A stretch of DNA of 64,000 nucleotides from Aaosphaeria pasadenensis. Its lineage: Eukaryota; Ascomycota; Dothideomycetes; Pleosporales. This document shows, piece after piece, positions 22,861 through 34,800 of this stretch; positions within the stretch are counted from its first letter, which is position 1; each line of letters begins with the position of its first letter. The notes beneath the pieces are model-generated. The model was not told the DNA's origin, ran no database searches, and worked only from the letters and a program-made list of their open reading frames with translations. The DNA is taken from contig JAKLMB010000024.1 in the NCBI GenBank assembly GCA_022813625.1, positions 372,001-436,000 on the forward strand. Direction: 5' to 3'. A program made the position numbers and the translations under genes.

Positions 22861-24419
22861 AGTCCAGAGACAAGGGCTTTGAAGTACTGGCACGAGTGCG
22901 AAATGTTGATCGAGAAAAACGTTGAGCATTCATAAACCTTGCCTGTCGAACAATTCCGTAATAATAGGTCACGATTGGGCTGTATCATGAGTCCATCCGC
23001 CCTCTCGGCCCAGACTCCTAAAATGCGATCAAGCTTCTGCCTGTTTTGATAAAAAAAGCCCCACCACGTTGAAGAACAGATCATGAAAGAAACAAATCAT
23101 GAGTGCTGCATGTCCCTCCTGCTCTGCCTTCTTGATCCAGAAATTCAAGTTGCGACTCAGCTCGTATAGATGTTGACCAAAAACCCTACCAGCATCAAAA
23201 GCACCGCTGGACCGAGTGATGAACAAACAATTACGCCCAAACGCCCACATGGAAACCGTCCTTTTCCTCAATCTAGACTCCTCAAATATTATCAATCTGG
23301 TGTACGTGTTGATTGGAAAGCTGCAATCAACGACAACATTGAGTCGATCCAAAAACTTAGAGCAAGGGCTTTATGTGTGTCTGGAACCTCGCAATCAACC
23401 AACCAAATGTTGGATCTGGAAAATATAATGTCAATCACGTTCTAATGATATATAAAAATGTTCGCGCCTCGATCGAATGTTTCCGATCATTTGAAACAGT
23501 CAACGTAATGAACTGAGTGTCTATCGTGGAGCACACCCTCAAACCTCAATTCGACGTCTTCATGGTCTCTGGATCTTTCCCGTCCGAAAAGAAAATATTC
23601 TCCACATGTGTGTCTTCTTCCCGCAGTACCAACATATACATAAACCATCAACTTCCGAACATGGACTAAAGTCTTCCAATGAGAACTTTCCTGTCGAGAA
23701 GACGAACCTAAATCTCGCCACCATGTCAGACGAGCCATGGCTTCGTGCTGCGACGAGAACAAAAAATCCACCCGTTCGAAAAAGACGAAAGATAAACCCT
23801 ATGAGTTCTTCCAATAGGACACAAAAAATACATTCTGGTCCCACCAAATGGCACATCGTCAGTCACGAAACAAATATGTCTCCACCAACCTTCGAAACAG
23901 AGCCCTAATGTTTCCTTTCCTGCGGGTGGTTCGGTACAGTTAGGTGGTTTGGTCTTTCAGTGATGACTGACCCTAACTATGAGTATTCAACTAATGCCTC
24001 GAATGCTTCGAATACTGCGCCCGAGCGAGTCTTTCCTGTTTTCGAGAATAGTGTACATACGGGCGATGGCGAGGGAGTCACTAGTTCGCCCCCTAAAACA
24101 TCGCAAGGGAAAAAATATCGAAACTGATTCAGCGACAAATATGTCTCGACCCTTTCCCCTTTGACATCTTTTTGCGCTGGTTTGAAAAGCATCATTCATC
24201 AAATTCGATGTCCAAAATACCTTAAGCTATATGCATGCCGCTTTGCGAGCTTCGGCCGAAAAATGTGAAGGTTCTGGAGCTGTGGTGATGCCACCGAAAT
24301 GGCAAGAATTGTTCATGTCATGAAACACATCACGAGCTCGACATCTTCAAAACATGCACTAATTGTGTGAACAAACATGCTCAATACTGTTCATATGTCT
24401 AAAATAATAAAATGGCTCA

Positions 24420-27400
24420 CAATATGCCTTCTGTTCGAGCCCTCTCTTTCTTTAGCAACAATCCCGCAGACGCGGAAAAGACACTGCGATGTGGAGAATC
24501 GTTCGCGTCCTGGAAAATTCACAATTTAAGCATCCTGCAATATATACTGTGTAAAAGCGTATAGTTGCATCCTACGTCGTAAAGAGAGGGAAAGGTTTCG
24601 CAATGTTAAATACATGTCCGAATTAGCTGTACAGCTTACGACATGTCCTCTCCGAGCCCTCTCCCTCCTTAGAAACAATCCCAGAAACAACAACCACCTT
24701 CGGAAAGAGATAGAATGGAAAGTGGGTGAGCGATTTGTTCATGTCCAAAAAGTACCACAAGCTTGACATATTCAAAACATATGCTATACTGCATACATGT
24801 GGTGTTGTGTCTCGCTGGCCTAAGAATAAACGGTCGGCGAGTTGTCATGTATGCTATGTTCTCTGTCCGAGCATCATCCCTCTTCAGCAACACTCCCAAA
24901 GCTGCCAAAAATCTGTCTATGGGTAGAAAACCGTGAGTGACTCATTCACATCCTCAAACCACGACAACACAACGCAACCAAACCATCAAAAGTGTTAGAC
25001 AAAAAGCATGTCGCTCATGATGTCGTGTTGGTGCTGGAAAGCAAAATAAAGCAAAAAAGTCCAAGTTGGTGCAATTGAATGTCCGCAGTGTTCGCGTGCT
25101 GCTGCTTTGAAAAAAACCGACTGTTCCGGACTGCTATGTCCAAAATTGACAGAGTGCTTCCATACCCTCTGTTCGAGCTGCTCTCTCTTCAGCAACACTT
25201 CCCAACAAAAAAAAAAAACTCCGTTGTTTTTAGGGGAAGAAGACCGTGAGCGACTCATCCACATCTTAAAGCCGCCACCACAAGTAAAATATTCACGAGC
25301 TTAACCTTCACATGTCGTGTCGTGTCGTGCTGCAAAGCAAAGCAACTAAAAAGTTCAAGCTAGAGTAATCGAATGTCTGGAAGTGTTGCGCCACGCTGGT
25401 TCAAAGAGGCCGATCCTCCATTTACATGTAGAAAGTGCTTCGAATGCTGCGTTCCGTCCGATCGAGATATGTCTTCTTCTATGACGAGAACGGGAATGAC
25501 ACTGGTAGGGAACTCTGTCATGGCGAGTGAGCGACCTTGTTTGCATCCTAAGAACACCATAAGCTCGACATCTTCAAAACATTTACTCTTCTCGTTTACA
25601 AGTTGTTGTGCGGCGATGGTTCGAAGACACACTTGTCTAGTCGTGTGTCCAAAATTGTACGAGTACTTCCGACCATGCCTTCTGTGTGACCTTTTTCCTG
25701 CTTCCGTGGCAACATCAGAACAGAAGTTCTTCCTGTACATGGGAAGAAGAAGAAGATCCCGAGCGGCTCGTCAATGTCCTGAAAATGTCACAACCTCAAC
25801 CTCACCAGCAAAAGAAATCAACTACGTCGACTATGTCGTGTTGGTGCGGCGCTGGTTCAAAAAAAGACCCGTTTCTAGTCGTATGTCCAAAATTATCCAA
25901 GTTCTCCCAACCATGCCCCCCGTTCGAGCCCTCTCCCTCTTCTATAGCGACATCAGAAAACGTTCTATACCTGGGTATGGGACGAAGACCACAAGCAGCC
26001 CCCCTATGTCCCGAAACAACCACAAGCTCAACATCTTACAACTACCTCTTCTTGTACTAGTATGTTGTCGTGCGGCACTGGTTCAAAATTCAGTCTTGTC
26101 TACGCCAATGTCCAAAATTGTCTCAAATACTTCAAACATTCCCTCCGAGCGAGATCTCTCCTTGACATGACTGCTAACCTACGCCATCTTCCCGCAAATA
26201 TGCTCCGCGATTTTGGAAATGCAGCAAAGAACTACCTGAATGTATCCGCTCTTCCGCCCAAGATTCAGGATTAGAAATACGAATATTTCGTGGACATGGG
26301 AAGAAGACTGTGACAAACTCATTCATTTCCTTAGAAACCCCACATGCTCGAAATCTTACAACCAGCATTGCCTATGTCGACATGTCGTCCGTCCCGCGCT
26401 GGTTCGAAAAAGAGAGTTACGAATCACCGAATGTCCAAAAGTGTACGAGAACTTCTGGCTATGTCCTCTGTTCGAGACCTCTCCCTCCTCCCTCTTCCGT
26501 CTCAATCTCGAAAAGAACTTGGATTTACAAAGGACCATGCGGAGTGAGCGGCCGTGTTCACATCCCAAAACCACCACTACAATGCAAAGGAAAGAACAAC
26601 AAATCCTAATCTAACCAACAAAGCAATGTTAAGATTCTCACATGGTGTTTTTGCCGTGCTGGTTACAAAAGGATGTTACACCCTTATTCCATGCCCAGAG
26701 AAAAGAAGGGTTGCATGGTTTGGAATGACCCTCGCGCGCGCCACGAGCAAAGGAACAAATCAGACGTTGACAAAAAAGCTTTACTCTACAGTTGACATGC
26801 CAGTGTCAAAGAAAAAAGGCTACCGATACTCGTGATTGATACAGGGACATGCACCTTCCGCGCTGCTGACACAACATTGTCGCAGACATCCCTTAAATGC
26901 TGCGTTCCCTCCGTTCGAGCCCTCTCCTCTGTCTTATCTTGAAAACAACAGGAGTCGGACAACCTTAGAATGGCGAGCGAGCGACTTCGTCCGCATCCTA
27001 AAAACACGGAGTCCTTCACCTTTTATGGTGTCGTGCCTCGCCCGCTTGAAAAACTACACATCCGAATACATGTAGGAAGTGCTTCGAATGCTTCCGTTCG
27101 AGCCCTCTCCTCTCCTGTCTCAACCCCAAAAAGAAATATACACATGTGGATGCAGGATGGCGAGCGAGCAGCCCCTTCGCCCTTGAAAACATCACACCAG
27201 CTCCGAAATCCCAACAAAAGAATTACAATATTCAACTCATGGTGTCTTGTCGTGCCTCGCCCGTTCAAAAAACCTTACCTTCAACATTGATATGTCAGAA
27301 GGTGCTTCGAATGTTGCCTTTCCCTTCGAGCCCTCTCCCTCTTCTGTCTCCACCCCAAAAATAAGTCTTACAGTTGCGGTTGCGTCATGGCGAGCGAGCA

Positions 27401-28900
27401 GCCCCTTCGCCCTCAAGAACATAACACCAGCTCCAAACTCCCAAATCCTAACAAGCCTCTTAACATGCGTGCCATGGTGTCTTGTCGTGCCTCGCCCGTT
27501 CAAAAAACAAAAATTTCACAACTGAAATGTCTGAAGGTGCTTCAAGTGCTCCGTGTTCGAGCGCTCTCCTTCTTCCTGATTCCGTGGCAATATTAGAACC
27601 AACAACGCTATATGGACATGGGACAAAGAATTTGATTACCTTATCCATGTCCTGGAGACACCACAAGTCAAAGCCATCAAATCTCAATTTCGCCAACAGA
27701 CCTGTCACTAGAATACAATGGTGCACAGTCTTATCATGCCGCCCTGCTTCGAAAACCAAAACTTCAACATTTGTATGATGAAAGGGCCTTCGAATGTTGC
27801 CTTTCCGTTCGAGCCCCCTCCTTCTATCTGCTTCCGTGGCAATATTAGAACGAAATATGCACCGTGGTCATGAGAAGAAGCGTGTGGGCAGCTTCTCTAT
27901 GTCCTGGAAACCATCACCAGCAGAAGATATAGGAACTTGAAGCCACTATAGATCAGTCACATGGTGTCGTGCTGCTCCGAGAAACAAAAAAAGGACGTGA
28001 TCTCTCATCATATGTTGAAAGTTGCTTCGAATGCCGCCTTTCCGTTCGAGCCCTCTCCTTATATATGCTTTCATGGCAATATTTGGAAATAGTTTATGGA
28101 CTCTAGACATATGAAGAAGAGTGTGAGCAGCTTCTCTATATCCTGGAAACACTACAAGTAAAAGAAACACAAGACTTAACGACTCGCACATGCTAACACA
28201 ACCATCATCATCATCATGTCATGGTGTCTTGTCTTGTCTTGTCCCGCCTCCCTGCTTCCAAAAAACAATGTCACGCTTAGAAATATGTCCGAGCTGCCTC
28301 GATTACTTCTCATGTTCCCTTCGTGAGCGAGGTCTCTCCCTTTTCCAACTCAGTCTTCGCCAATTCAGTTGTCACCATGTGCCATGGTGTCGTGCCTCGG
28401 GTACAAAAACATGGTGATCGAGATGTATGTCCGTATTGTCGTGTCTTGTCTTGTCGTGCCTCCCTGCTTCCAAAAAACAATGTCACGCTCAGAAATATGT
28501 CGGAAGCTGCCTCTATTACTTCTCATGTTCCCTTTACTAGCGACTCTTCTCCCTCTTCCAACTCAGTCTCGCCAACAGACACTCCACCAGGAGACCATGG
28601 TGTCGTGCCTCGCTGGTCCAAAATAACGGTAAGCGGGATGTATGTCCGTGTTGTCTTGTCCTGCTTGTCCCCCCTTGCCATGTTTCGAAAAACCACACAC
28701 CGGAACACCAGTTAAGTGCTGCCTCTCCGAGCGAGTCTTCTCCCTATTCCAACCCAACCTCCTCCGACAGACGCATGAACATCCAGCTATGGTGCAGTGT
28801 TGTGCCGCTCGTCCGTTCAAAAGATGTCAGATTTCAGTACATGTCAGAATGTACTCAATCGCACCACATGTTCCCTTTGCGAGCGAGTTCCCTCTTCCGT
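24420..28900. repeat. Large degenerate satellite-like array, period about 210-250 bp
   Basis: About 20 copies of a unit whose most constant word is CCGTTCGAGCCCTCTCC, found near 24431, 24651, 24866, 25171, 25921, 26141, 26470, 26911, 27095, 27325, 27555, 27805 and 28045. Other words keep the same order around it: CGTGCCTCGCCCGTTCAAAA (27250, 27484), GTGCTTCGAATG before it (25437, 27080, 27303), and after it TCCGTGGCAATATTAG (27583, 27833) and ATGGCGAGCGAGC (26969, 27157, 27388). The last copies (28.2-28.8 kb) are the least diverged; CCTGCTTCCAAAAAACAATG recurs at 28251 and 28463. Frames shift and stop between copies, so this is not an intact repeat protein gene. Confidence 0.85.
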
Positions 28901-28959
28901 GACGCTATTTCACACGAAAGCTAGAGATCTTCTATGGGAAGACGAAAAGAACTCAAACT

Positions 28960-29105
28960 GGTGGGGTGATGGGAGAACCGGGAGTCGAAATTCAAAACTT
29001 CAGACCTGATATGAGGGAGACGAAAAAAAAAACACTTCATCTGGCAACTGATGGAGAACCGGGAGTCAAAACTCAGTGCTCAAGACATCATGTGAGGGAG
29101 GGAGG
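28960..29105. repeat. Two-copy direct repeat at the right edge of the block
   Basis: TGATGGGAGAACCGGGAGTC at about 28967 and TGATGGAGAACCGGGAGTC at about 29049 start two units of roughly 80 bp, both ending in a TGAGGGAG word. This is the last repeat before ordinary sequence resumes. Confidence 0.75.
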
Positions 29106-29419
29106 AGGTGCGTTTGGAGGGTTATGGTATAGGTGGTTGTGGTGGTGATGGTGGTGATGGTGATGATGAGCATCACTGGAGTGCCGTGATGGTAACCGTT
29201 TTATTTACTTTATTAGGTTTTTTTTTTCAAATGATGGATTGCCATGTTTCATTTCGTTCATTTTCGTGTAAAACATCATCATTAATATACCATACCATAT
29301 CCATATCCACTCTACGCTTCACTCACATCACGACACACTGTGTCTCGGCCACCATAGTCATGACAACAAAACAAAACAAATCACATTCATATTCATATTT
29401 CCATTTCACAAACCCCCAT
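29101..29419. other. Intergenic, 3' flank of the MaoC gene
   Basis: Contains a GGTGGTGATG-type short tandem (29130-29170) and AT-rich sequence. No gene is visible. Confidence 0.55.
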
Positions 29420-30542
29420 CTACAGCTTCCCCTTCACCCCCTCAACCCTAACAACAGCCCTCCCATTACTCAACACAACCTTCCCCCCATCCACCCTCAC
29501 TATAAACCTCACCTCCTTCCACCCCTCTCCCTCTCCCTCCGCATCCCCAAGCACCCAAATATCAGTAACCAACTTATCCCCAGGCTTGACCGGGTTCGCA
29601 AACCTCGCCTGGAAACTCCTCATATTCTCGGGCTTCGAGCCGCCGACGAGCGCGAGCACCGCGTGGGCGGACATGTTCCACGAGAAGAGGCCGTGGATGA
29701 TGGGGCCGCCGAAGCCCATGCGGGTGCCCGGCTCGGGGGTGGCGTGCAGCGGGTTGTAGTCGGAGTTGAGGCGGTAGAGGAGCGCGGTTTCGGGGGTGGT
29801 TTGGTGGGTGTGCGTGTGTGTTGGGGGGGTGTTGGCGGGGGGTGGGTAGGATATTGTTTTTGGTCCTTTTTTGGAGTCGTTAGCAAAGATGGTATCAATA
29901 TCAAAATGAGGATCAAGAGGAATAGATAAGAGGATGAAGCAAAAGAAGAAAGAAACTATAACTCACCCTTCGGCCCACCCCACCCGCCCTGCCCAACGTA
30001 AAACCCACTCCCGACAGCCCTCGTGTACAGCTCGCCCGAGTCAGCATCCACGAGCGTGAGCTCCGTCTCCACGACGGTGCCGGGTTTCCCCTTGTCGTAC
30101 ACGCCGAGCACCTTGCTCCTGATCTCGAAGTTGCGGCCCTCGGACGACGTCGGGATGGGCTTCTTGAACTCGATGAGCCGCTCGCCGTCGAGCACGCCCT
30201 TTGTGGTGAGTTTGGGCGCGCCCGGGATCGGGATCGCGTTGGAGCGCGCGTAGAAGTCGATTACGTCGAGGTCTTTGTGCTTGAGGGGGAGGACGATCGG
30301 GTACGTTGGGAAGGCTTGGAAGTTGGGGTGGAGTTCCTGGGGTGATGTCAGTTTTGAGCGTTTATTGAACGACGATGCTTGCAAGGAAGAGAAAGGACGG
30401 GAAGGAGAGTAGAGGTACGTACGTAGAGGAAGTGCAGTTCGTCTGCTGTGGCTCCGATGCTGGCAGCGAAGAGAAGGACGTCCCTCTTAAGCCATGATAC
30501 TGGAATGGCTGGGTATTCGAATCCTACGCCGGGGCCGCTCAT
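29420..30542 (-). CDS. MaoC-like / hydratase-2 type enoyl-CoA hydratase
   Basis: Predicted (R)-specific 2-enoyl-CoA hydratase, as in the hydratase half of fungal peroxisomal multifunctional enzyme 2. Exons on the minus strand: 30542-30423, 30336-29967 and 29865-29420 (introns 86 and 101 nt), giving 311 aa. The N-terminal half is the first, non-catalytic hot-dog fold. The second half holds the catalytic motif YRLNSDYNPLH with Asp199, Asn201 and His204, followed by MGFGGPIIHGLFSWN, as expected for hydratase 2. The C-terminus ends GVKGKL; GKL is close to, but not, a canonical peroxisomal SKL-type signal. Codons near 29640-29770 and 30000-30240 are very GC-rich. The acceptor of exon 3 (29867-29866) follows a weak tract, but phase and motif continuity support it. 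Confidence 0.85.
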
Positions 30543-31892
30543 CTTTGCTTCTTGTGAATGATATGATGTGATATGACTGTATTTCTGTAGTGTTTAGAGT
30601 CAAATATGCGAATGCAGAGGTCAATTGATATATCAAGAAACTGGGGAAGAATAGGGAATTCTCGGTATATGTATATAAACCATTCTATGTTTACGCGTTA
30701 GCTCATCCTTCGTTTGCGGGGGTGTTGGAAGCTCGGTGAGGTTCAAGCGGAGCTCCAGGGTCCATTTGCCGAGGTCGAACTGGTCGACTCGATGGTTGGT
30801 GGGGCTATTCCTACACCGTCCAAGTCCTCTCCACGTTTGACGTGATGCCATTTCCATGGCTTCTCATTGCCTCGCCTGAACATTTCTAACATTAGGGATC
30901 ACAACAGCTGAGGTGCACTGAAAATGTATACAAGTCGAACGAACTGGCTGATATTCAGAACATTGCAGGTTATTGACATTGCCTAAAAGGTTGCTGCAGT
31001 CCGCAACATGTACAGGAACTAGCCATCCTGCTCAGCTCCATTGCGGGAGATAAAGGGTAAACTTGATAATGCGTAATTGGAAGAATATGCTCAATAGGTC
31101 GACGCAATGCACGGGGAGGAATAGAGAGAGGAACGAAGGAAAGAAAAGAACCAGAAACCCCGAAAGCCCTTGGGAAACCCAATGCCCAAAATGACCTCGA
31201 CCGCGCAATGCAATTACGATTGAAACCAGCAATAAACTCCATAGGATCCCGTGTGACGTAGCGAAAGGGAAGGCGAAAGAGTGGGTGGCACCAGAAAAGA
31301 GCGTTCGCAGGCTTAGAATGAACACTACTGTGCAGCAGCACCATGGAGCATTGACCCGAGTCGTGGCGCAGCATGCCCAGATGAAAATATACGACTGTCG
31401 TTTGTATGCAGAGCAGAAACCCAACTCGCTCCCAAATACATGATCTCCATATATCCATCATCAAGTCCATAGTGCCCAGTCCAGTTAGTGTCCACCAGGT
31501 AAATCCCACCCAAATCAGCGACCCATAAATTCCATGTACGTAACGAACGGTGATTCGAGAAAAGCAATCAAAGCCCTCGGTTATTGGGCATGATGGTGAT
31601 GATGATGTCAGCGAAGAGGTCTTAGCACAATTTAGAGCCTCCGTGTCGCTGGAAAGCGTAGGGTATCCATAAAACATGCAAAGGAGTACGACCGCCGCCC
31701 CTCGGAAGCGTCCGAAAAGGAAAGATAGGAAGTTCCCGTCGTGACCTGACCAACCACTCACTCGTGAGACGTGTACCAAGAAGATGTCAAAACACTTTTG
31801 TTAAGCCGAAAGAAGTCTGTGAATACGGGAATGCACAGCAAAACTGGAAGAATGGAACGGAATGCGAACCTATGCACAATGCCGGACGTCGC
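30543..31892. other. Intergenic, SCH9 3' flank and MaoC promoter
   Basis: 1.35 kb. A 269-codon open frame on the minus strand (31779-30970) has no domain, unusual Cys/Trp/Phe-rich composition and no obvious intron pattern; I treat it as chance or as the long 3' untranslated region of SCH9. No RNA gene or repeat seen. Confidence 0.5.
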
Positions 31893-34800
31893 TCAAACGT
31901 CGAAATTGCCATGGTTAAATATGTCGTGATCGTGACTGGGGATAACGCCGCTCATGCGATCTCCCCGCCCAGCAGGCCTGTCCCAATCGGGCTCCTCCTC
32001 TTTCTCGTCCTCGTCCATCCGCTCGAGATCGTCGCGATGCCTGAATTGCTGCTCGATTGTGCTCTCGTCGACGAAAGTGAAGCCGGCAAAATTGGCCTGC
32101 ATCGTGGGCGAGAGTGGGGTCGAAGCTGGGTTGACGCCCGAAGCAAGAGCTGCCGCCCTGGCGTTGAGAGAACCGTTGCCGTTCAAGGCGTTGGTGAACT
32201 CGGGGTCGAAGTTGGAAACATCGAGCTCAGACTTCAATTTGGGCTTAAACGGTGGGACGACGTTCTTCTTGGCCAGAGCATCCCAATCGATATCTGCGAA
32301 GAACGGGTGGGCTTTGAGCTCTTCGGCGTCCCTGGTAGCGCCGAGTCGGTGCTTGGGGTTTCGGTTGAGAAGGCCCTTGACGAAGTTGCGGCCCTCGGTG
32401 CTCAATGCATCACGAGGGAATCGAACCTTTCCGAAGGCAATGTTCTTGTACATTTGCTGGGTATCTTCGGCGTAGAACGGGCTCCAGCCGCAGCACATCT
32501 CGAAGACTAGGACTCCAAGAGACCAGAAATCGACCATCTTGGTGTAGCCATGCTCGTCCAGGAGCACCTCAGGAGCCAGGTACTCTGTCGTACCGCAGAA
32601 GGTGTTTGTGGTAGCGTTCTCGGTAAGATTGGCCTTGGACAGTCCGAAATCGCACAAGGCAATGTGGCCCTTGGCGTCCAATAGAATGTTCTCTGGCTTC
32701 AAGTCACGGTACACAATGTTGTGGTCGTGGAGATGCTGGAGGGCGAGGATGAGCTCGGCAATGTAGAACTTGGCTCGAGCTTCCTGGAAGCGGCCTTCCC
32801 TCTGAAGGTGCCAGAAGAGCTCACCGCCAGACATGTAGTCAGTGACCAAGTAGAGATCCGTGGGTGTTTGGAACGAGAATTTGAGTCCGACGATGAACGG
32901 CGAGTCAGCCATCGCTGTTCGCACGAGGATGTTGCGCTCGCCGAGCGTGTGAGCGACTTCCTTCTTCTGCACAATGACCTTCTTCGACAGAACCTTCATG
33001 GCGTAGATCCTGCGCGTGTCCCGCTTGCGAACCTGGAAGACTTGACCGAAAGTACCCTTTCCGATGAGCTTGAGGATTTCGAAATCCTCCGGGCCGTACT
33101 GCTTCTTGTCCGTCTTGTGGAAGTTGATCTTCAGGTGAATCTCGCCGGCAACGACCTGATCCGCCTCTCCGTCGCGGGCCTCTAGAGTAAACCAACCATC
33201 CCAGGGTTTCTCGTATTCGACGAGGTTAGGGCAGAACCGGACATGGCCTAGGAAGGCCTCGCCGCTGGAGCGATCGTAGACCGAGATGTCGATCTCCGAG
33301 TGGTCTCCGACAACATCACTACATTAAAGTCAGCATCAAGATTCAAGCATCAGCAGGTGGTTAGTATATCCGTACAAGATAGCGTCATGCTCCCACGTGG
33401 GATTGGTGACCTCCTTGAAAGGGCTGTTCTCTCTTGGGTCGGAGCTTGTGCCGCTGTTGCTGCTCTGCCTGCTCCTCATGGGGATCGCCATCGGCTTGCC
33501 CATCTCACTCTCCGTACGCTTGATGTTCATGCCTCCTGGACCCCGTCCGGGGGCACTCTTCTTTGAGTCGTTTCGGGGACCATCAGAGATGTACTCTGCC
33601 CACTGGAACTGGCACACTACATAGGGATCGATGCTTGGACGCAGGCCGCGTCCTTCTGTTATGGAGACTGATAGCTTGCCCTTGGGCGGGCCGACGGTGG
33701 GGCCGGTCCTGGATTCTTTTGCCTTGGATGCGAGGGAGGTGGTCGACAGGTTCGAGGTGGGTGGCTTGCCTTCTTGTGAACGAGTCCGAGGAGTCTGCGG
33801 GGGTGTGGCCTGATCTCGTGGTGGCGCGAAAGCGCCTTCTGTTAGCTTCCCGTTTTCACCGTGCGATTGCGATGCTGAGGGATGCCGCGAAGATGCACTG
33901 GGAGTGGGGCTAGGAAGAGGGTTTGAACGCAGAGAGGTTGTGTTTGTGCTTGTGCTAGTGCTTGGCTCTACTTCCTTCTCTTTCTTTGATGACGGTGATG
34001 ACGATGATGCTTGTGCTGATGGTGTTGGTGCAGCATCGTACTGAGCCAGCTCTGGTGGTGTGGAGGGGGCGGAGGCGGAAGCGGAGGTAGGTGCGGACGC
34101 AGAATCAGAAGCGGAAGAGGCAGGTGCGGGGGAGGGGTTGACCGAAGACTTTCGACTGGGGATTAGAGAATCACGAACCTGGCCAAAGTAACTATGAAGA
34201 ATACCCGGCAGTCGCTTATCCGTGGGGTCAGGTCGTGGGGTTGCAGCACCCGGGGGTGTGGAGCTGTTGGAGCCGATGTGGTCGTGAGAATCGTCTTCGG
34301 GAGCTCTGCGAGGGGAGAGAAATGTGTTAGCGGATGGCGGCATCGTGGTGGGAAGATTAGGTTCGGCGGAGGAGAAGGAGGAGGTGGCGAGGAGCGAGCC
34401 GGAGGAGGATGTGAAAAAGAAAAAAAGATGAGAGAGGGAGATGTGCGACGAGCTTATAGAGTAAAGTAGAGTAGAGTAGAGACGAGTAGATGGGAGAAAG
34501 GGAAGGGGAAGGGGAAGGGGAGCAAGTGAAAGGAAAGATATTTGATGGTGAAAGTGGTAGTAAGCTGGCGTGAGATGTAGACGCGGTGAACCCGACTGGG
34601 GGGGGGGGAGGTGGGTAGGTAGGGAAGGTAGGGCAGGTGGGTGTAGGTGGGATGGTGGGTGGATGGAAGGTACAAAGTAGGGCAAGGTAGGATAAGGTAG
34701 GGAAAGGTATAGGATAGGAAATGTAGGCCAAGTATCGAGAAAAAGCCAGTGACGGGATTGGGGATTCTTGGGAAATCTATTCCAAGAAAATGGTGTGTAA

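Larger units (their letters stand above)
17900..29100. repeat. Degenerate tandem-repeat block of about 11 kb without recognisable genes
   Basis: The longest stretch of the window without a credible gene. It is built of several tandem or dispersed repeat families, described separately below: a roughly 70-bp family at 17.93-18.2 kb, a roughly 188-bp duplication at 18.9-19.2 kb, a family of about 120 bp near 22.5-22.9 kb, and the large 210-250 bp family from 24.4 to 28.9 kb. Between about 19.4 and 24.4 kb the DNA keeps the same texture (AT-richer, no frame over about 160 codons) but copies are too diverged for me to align by eye. No reverse transcriptase, integrase, transposase or helicase motif, terminal inverted repeat or LTR pair was found. 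Conserved housekeeping genes lie on both sides. Confidence 0.75.

Noticed and set aside
24420..28900. CRISPR array
   Set aside because: Eukaryotic sequence; units are long, degenerate and lack the short identical repeats with unique spacers.
17900..29100. Intact transposon or retroelement
   Set aside because: No reverse transcriptase, integrase, transposase or helicase motif, no paired termini and no target site duplication found.
30970..31779. 269-codon open frame on the minus strand downstream of SCH9
   Set aside because: Cys/Trp/Phe-rich translation, no domain and no good promoter context; more likely the SCH9 3' region.
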